From the NCBI RefSeq assembly GCF_002847445.1, contig NZ_CP025430.1, forward strand, positions 1,674,001 to 1,738,000: 64,000 bases of DNA, given 5' to 3'. The position numbers were made by a program, and so were the translations under genes. Under the pieces are notes generated by a model, which worked only from the letters and a program-made list of their open reading frames with translations, was not told where the DNA came from and searched no databases. This document shows, piece by piece, positions 61,784 to 64,000 of the stretch. The stretch's first letter is position 1. Every line of letters begins with the position of its first letter. Source of the DNA: Paracoccus zhejiangensis. Lineage in GTDB: Bacteria; Pseudomonadota; Alphaproteobacteria; Rhodobacterales; Rhodobacteraceae.

Positions 61784-62907
61784 ACCGCCACCGAAGGGCT
61801 GGAGGGCAGAAGCCCGCTGCGTTTCAGGGTGAATTTCTGCGTGTAGCTGCCGCGCGACAGGTCATGCGTGACGCTGTCGATGTAATGGATGCCGTCAAAG
61901 GCCATGCCGGCCCCGCGCACCCCCACGAGGTTGCGCGCGCGAAGGATGCGGCCATAGCGGACCACGTCGATCGAGCCCTGCCCCCGCACCGCGTCACTCC
62001 GCTGCGCCGCGCGGGCGAAACCGCGTGCCACCGCCTCGAACGGGTTCAGCCGCGCGGTGTCCTTCATCCGGTTGATCTTGGGTGGCAAGGGCGGCACCAG
62101 CCCCAGGGGCGGCAAGAAGGGGATGGCCGAGGGGATGGGAATCGGGATCGGCGCCTTGGTCTGCGGGTTCTGGATGAACACGATGGGGATCTCGAATTCG
62201 GACTTGTCGAACGAGAAGGACAGCTCGTCGCAATTGGTGGCAAAGCCGCTGTCGACGGTCAGCGCCGGCTGCACCTCGCCGATGCGAATCTCGGGACCCC
62301 AATAGGCAAAGCTGGTCGCGGGCGCAGGTCCGGGCTTCAGGAAGAAGGTATAGCCCGCCTCGGCCGCCAAGGCCCGGATATAGGCCAGATCGCTGTCCTG
62401 ATGCCGGGGGATCTTCTCGGTCGGCAAAGGCGCGCTTTCCATGCTGGGGATCACCTGCGGGATCACCCCCAGCCACGCATATTTCGCCAGCACCAGCGCC
62501 ACCCGGGCAAAGGGCGGCATGGCCGGATAGGGCAGGCCCGAGAAGTCGAAGGTCTCCATCGTCGCGGTCAGGTCCTTGCCCTTCACCGACAGCGTGGCGG
62601 GCGCGCCGCCCGCGCCGGGGGCGAGATCGGCCTTGGTGACGACGCCGTTCATCAGCGAGATGGCCTGCCCGTTCATCGTCGCCACCAGCGCCACCCTGAG
62701 GATCGGCAACGCCGCACCGCCCGCCAGCAGGAACAGCGTGTTCAGCGGAGAGTTTTTCTCCAGCGCGAAGACCAGTTCGAACCCCGATTGCACCTCGCCC
62801 GAGTTCTCCTCGATCTTCACCGATTGCAGCGCCTCGATCACCGCGCGGGGCGCGGGAAGCGGGACGCCGGGTCCGAAAAGGACGGTGAGGTCGATGCCCT
62901 TTATCAT
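61780..62907 (-). CDS. gpD/gp27-like hub protein of the contractile injection system
   Basis: A 375-residue protein like phage late-control gpD/gp27: VKIEENSGEVQSGFELVFAL near the N-terminus, PRHQDSDLAYIRALAAEAGY (residues about 165-184) and HYIDSVTHDLSRGSYTQKFT at the end. It forms the hub to which the spike attaches. The ATG at 62907 overlaps the stop of the LysM gene (TGATG) and has GGAGGAG upstream. It overlaps the spike gene by 4 bases. Confidence 0.87.
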   Translation of the reverse strand: MIKGIDLTVLFGPGVPLPAPRAVIEALQSVKIEENSGEVQSGFELVFALEKNSPLNTLFLLAGGAALPILRVALVATMNGQAISLMNGVVTKADLAPGAGGAPATLSVKGKDLTATMETFDFSGLPYPAMPPFARVALVLAKYAWLGVIPQVIPSMESAPLPTEKIPRHQDSDLAYIRALAAEAGYTFFLKPGPAPATSFAYWGPEIRIGEVQPALTVDSGFATNCDELSFSFDKSEFEIPIVFIQNPQTKAPIPIPIPSAIPFLPPLGLVPPLPPKINRMKDTARLNPFEAVARGFARAAQRSDAVRGQGSIDVVRYGRILRARNLVGVRGAGMAFDGIHYIDSVTHDLSRGSYTQKFTLKRSGLLPSSPSVAV

Positions 62908-63266
62908 CACTCCTCCTCGGGCGCGGGGACGCCGGCGGGCAGGGTCAGGCGCAGCTCGGTTCCGGCGGCGGCCAGATCCTCGGGCCAGAGCGCGCGGTTG
63001 GCGTCGCAGATGAGCCAGAAGGCCTCGGGGTTGCCGATGGTCTCTGCCGCGATCTGGTCCAGCCGCTCGCCCTCGGCCAGCTGCCGCCAGCCGATGGTGG
63101 CAAAGACCTCGGGCGGTGGGGCGAAGCGGCGGGCGAGATAGGGAAACTGCCGCCCGTCGGGGGCGGTGAAGCTGCGTGTCGGGATGCCGTGATAGCGGCT
63201 GTCGGCGGGGAAATCCGTGGCCTCGACCACGCCCGCCTCGTACATCGCCTGGATCGGGTTCTTCAC
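62907..63266 (-). CDS. LysM-like tail protein of the contractile injection system
   Basis: A 119-residue protein. Its C-terminal half has a LysM/tail-protein-X pattern: LAEGERLDQIAAETIGNPEA, FWLICDANRALWPEDL, RLTLPAGVPAP. In Afp7-type proteins the same module is fused to the CIS tube domain; here it is a separate gene. It starts at GTG 63266, overlapping the upstream stop (GTGA), and may connect the hub to the peptidoglycan or inner tube. Confidence 0.82.
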   Translation of the reverse strand: MKNPIQAMYEAGVVEATDFPADSRYHGIPTRSFTAPDGRQFPYLARRFAPPPEVFATIGWRQLAEGERLDQIAAETIGNPEAFWLICDANRALWPEDLAAAGTELRLTLPAGVPAPEEE

Positions 63267-63919
63267 CGCAAACCTCCCGCGCCAAGCGCATCCAGCGTGC
63301 CGGCCTGCGCCTTGGCGGCCAGTTGCTCCTTGGCCTGCAGATAGGCCATGAACAGTCCCGAGCCGCGATGGGTGAAGCCCAGATCATCGACCGAGAGCAC
63401 CTTCATCGACAAGGACAGCTTGGCCCGGATCGGGTTCAGGTTCGGGTCAAAGAACTCCTCGGTGATCTGCAGACTGTCGAGCCGGACCGGCACGATTCGC
63501 TGCGCCGACCAGACGAACAGGGCCAAGGGCGTCTCGGCCGGGGTGATCTCGAAGCTGCCCGCCGCCCCCTGCGCCTTCTGCCGTTCAAGCTGGGCTGACG
63601 TAGGGTAAAGCAGCGTCTCCAGCGCCGCCAGTGCCGGAAAAATGCCCAGCCGCGCGGCATCGGGATTGCGGTCGGGAAATTCCAGCTGGTCGGTGGCGTC
63701 GATCACCGCATCGAGGCTGATCGTCTCGCTGGCCGGCCCGGTCAGGCGCAGGGCCTGCGAGCGGTTCTGGCCGTCGGCGATGGCCTGCGCCTTGACCTCG
63801 CGGGTCAGCGTCTCGGGCGCGTATTGCAGCGCGATGATGCGGCTGACCGCGCCCGTATCCGGCGCCATCAGCACAAGGCCGGCACGGATCAGTCTGGGAG
63901 AGGAGGACAACCCGCTCAT
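63263..63919 (-). CDS. CIS tube protein (Afp7 N-terminal-like)
   Basis: A roughly 218-residue protein matching the CIS tube family: IALQYAPETLTREVKAQAI near the start and ETPLALFVWSAQRIVPVRLD, SLQITEEFFDPNLNPIRAKL, SLSMKVLSVDDLGFTHRGSG at the end. It probably caps or adapts the inner tube above the hub. Start codons at 63925 (GTG), 63922 and 63919 (ATG) are all possible; 63919 has GAGG five bases upstream. The gene closely follows another operon gene cut by the window edge. Confidence 0.85.
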   Translation of the reverse strand: MSGLSSSPRLIRAGLVLMAPDTGAVSRIIALQYAPETLTREVKAQAIADGQNRSQALRLTGPASETISLDAVIDATDQLEFPDRNPDAARLGIFPALAALETLLYPTSAQLERQKAQGAAGSFEITPAETPLALFVWSAQRIVPVRLDSLQITEEFFDPNLNPIRAKLSLSMKVLSVDDLGFTHRGSGLFMAYLQAKEQLAAKAQAGTLDALGAGGLR

Positions 63920-63926
63920 CATCACC

Positions 63927-64000
63927 TCATGGCGTCGGATCGCCCGGCTTGCGGACGCACATGGTGGTCACCTTGCCCTTCTCGGCATTGCTGGTGTCGA
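63927..64000 (-). CDS. C-terminal end of an upstream gene of the contractile injection operon (partial)
   Basis: Reading leftward from the window edge, one frame encodes DTSNAEKGKVTTMCVRKPGD followed by PTP and a TGA at 63927-63929. The stop lies 7 bases before the CIS tube gene's start, so this is the preceding gene of the same operon. Only 23 residues are visible, too few to name a family. Confidence 0.55.
   Translation of the reverse strand, partial: DTSNAEKGKVTTMCVRKPGDPTP

Noticed and set aside
49223..64000. Reading the tail-like operon as an ordinary prophage
   Set aside because: No integrase, repressor, capsid, portal, terminase, holin or endolysin is seen, and the protein set (CIS tube, DUF6519, TIGR02243-like) is typical of contractile injection systems. 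The right flank is unseen, so this rejection is not final.
1..64000. CRISPR arrays
   Set aside because: No regularly spaced repeats of 20-40 bases were seen in any intergenic stretch.

Overview
The window is about 66% G+C and reads as a chromosome segment of an alphaproteobacterium of the family Rhodobacteraceae, most likely Paracoccus or a close relative. This rests on the gene families and their order (infA-maf-RNase E/G-yacG; a stand-alone cobT; a sodium-symporter/histidine-kinase fusion; pyrB-pyrC-plsY; a GcvT-type dimethylglycine/sarcosine dehydrogenase) and on a GTTC-N7-GTTC LexA box in front of uvrA, the SOS operator type of this group. No 16S gene is present, so the genus is inferred.

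Layout. 1-6 kb is mobile and scarred DNA: the start of a DUF2924 gene, an ImmA/XRE regulator pair, an intact IS21-family element (istA/istB), a gene that lost its 5' end to that element, and an IS6-family element that cut off an alcohol dehydrogenase. 6-9 kb holds a cyclophilin-like protein, an MFS exporter with a divergent LysR regulator, and tRNA-Phe. 8.9-19 kb is mostly minus strand: yacG, RNase E/G, maf and infA, an orphan FliM-like protein, a symporter-sensor kinase with a receiver-only response regulator, a short-chain fatty-acyl XRE regulator, and cobT. 19-33 kb holds an FMN reductase, pyruvate carboxylase, a GFA protein, uvrA, small membrane proteins, tRNA-Gly, a TetR regulator, a dimethylglycine dehydrogenase-like flavoprotein and panC. 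33-39 kb is a tightly overlapped MoxR-DUF58-BatABCD-type operon. 39-47.5 kb holds an aldehyde dehydrogenase, an SDR, an AHSA1 protein, a lone Lrp/AsnC ligand-binding domain, a MATE pump, and pyrB, two PH-like membrane proteins, an apparently inactive dihydroorotase paralogue and plsY.

47.5-49.2 kb is an acyl-homoserine-lactone quorum-sensing module (luxI, a small unknown gene, divergent luxR). It abuts the most unusual part of the window.

49.2-64 kb is a leftward operon, running off the right edge, that encodes the baseplate and spike of a contractile injection system: a CIS tube protein, a LysM protein, a gpD/gp27-like hub, a gpV/gp5-like spike, a PAAR-like tip, a gp25 wedge protein, two large J-like baseplate proteins, a tail-protein-I/beta-helix fusion, a DUF6519/beta-helix protein and a terminal small protein. 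No integrase, capsid, terminase, portal or lysis gene is visible, so it looks like a domesticated extracellular or cell-anchored contractile injection system rather than a prophage. Its sheath, tube and ATPase genes would be expected beyond position 64000.
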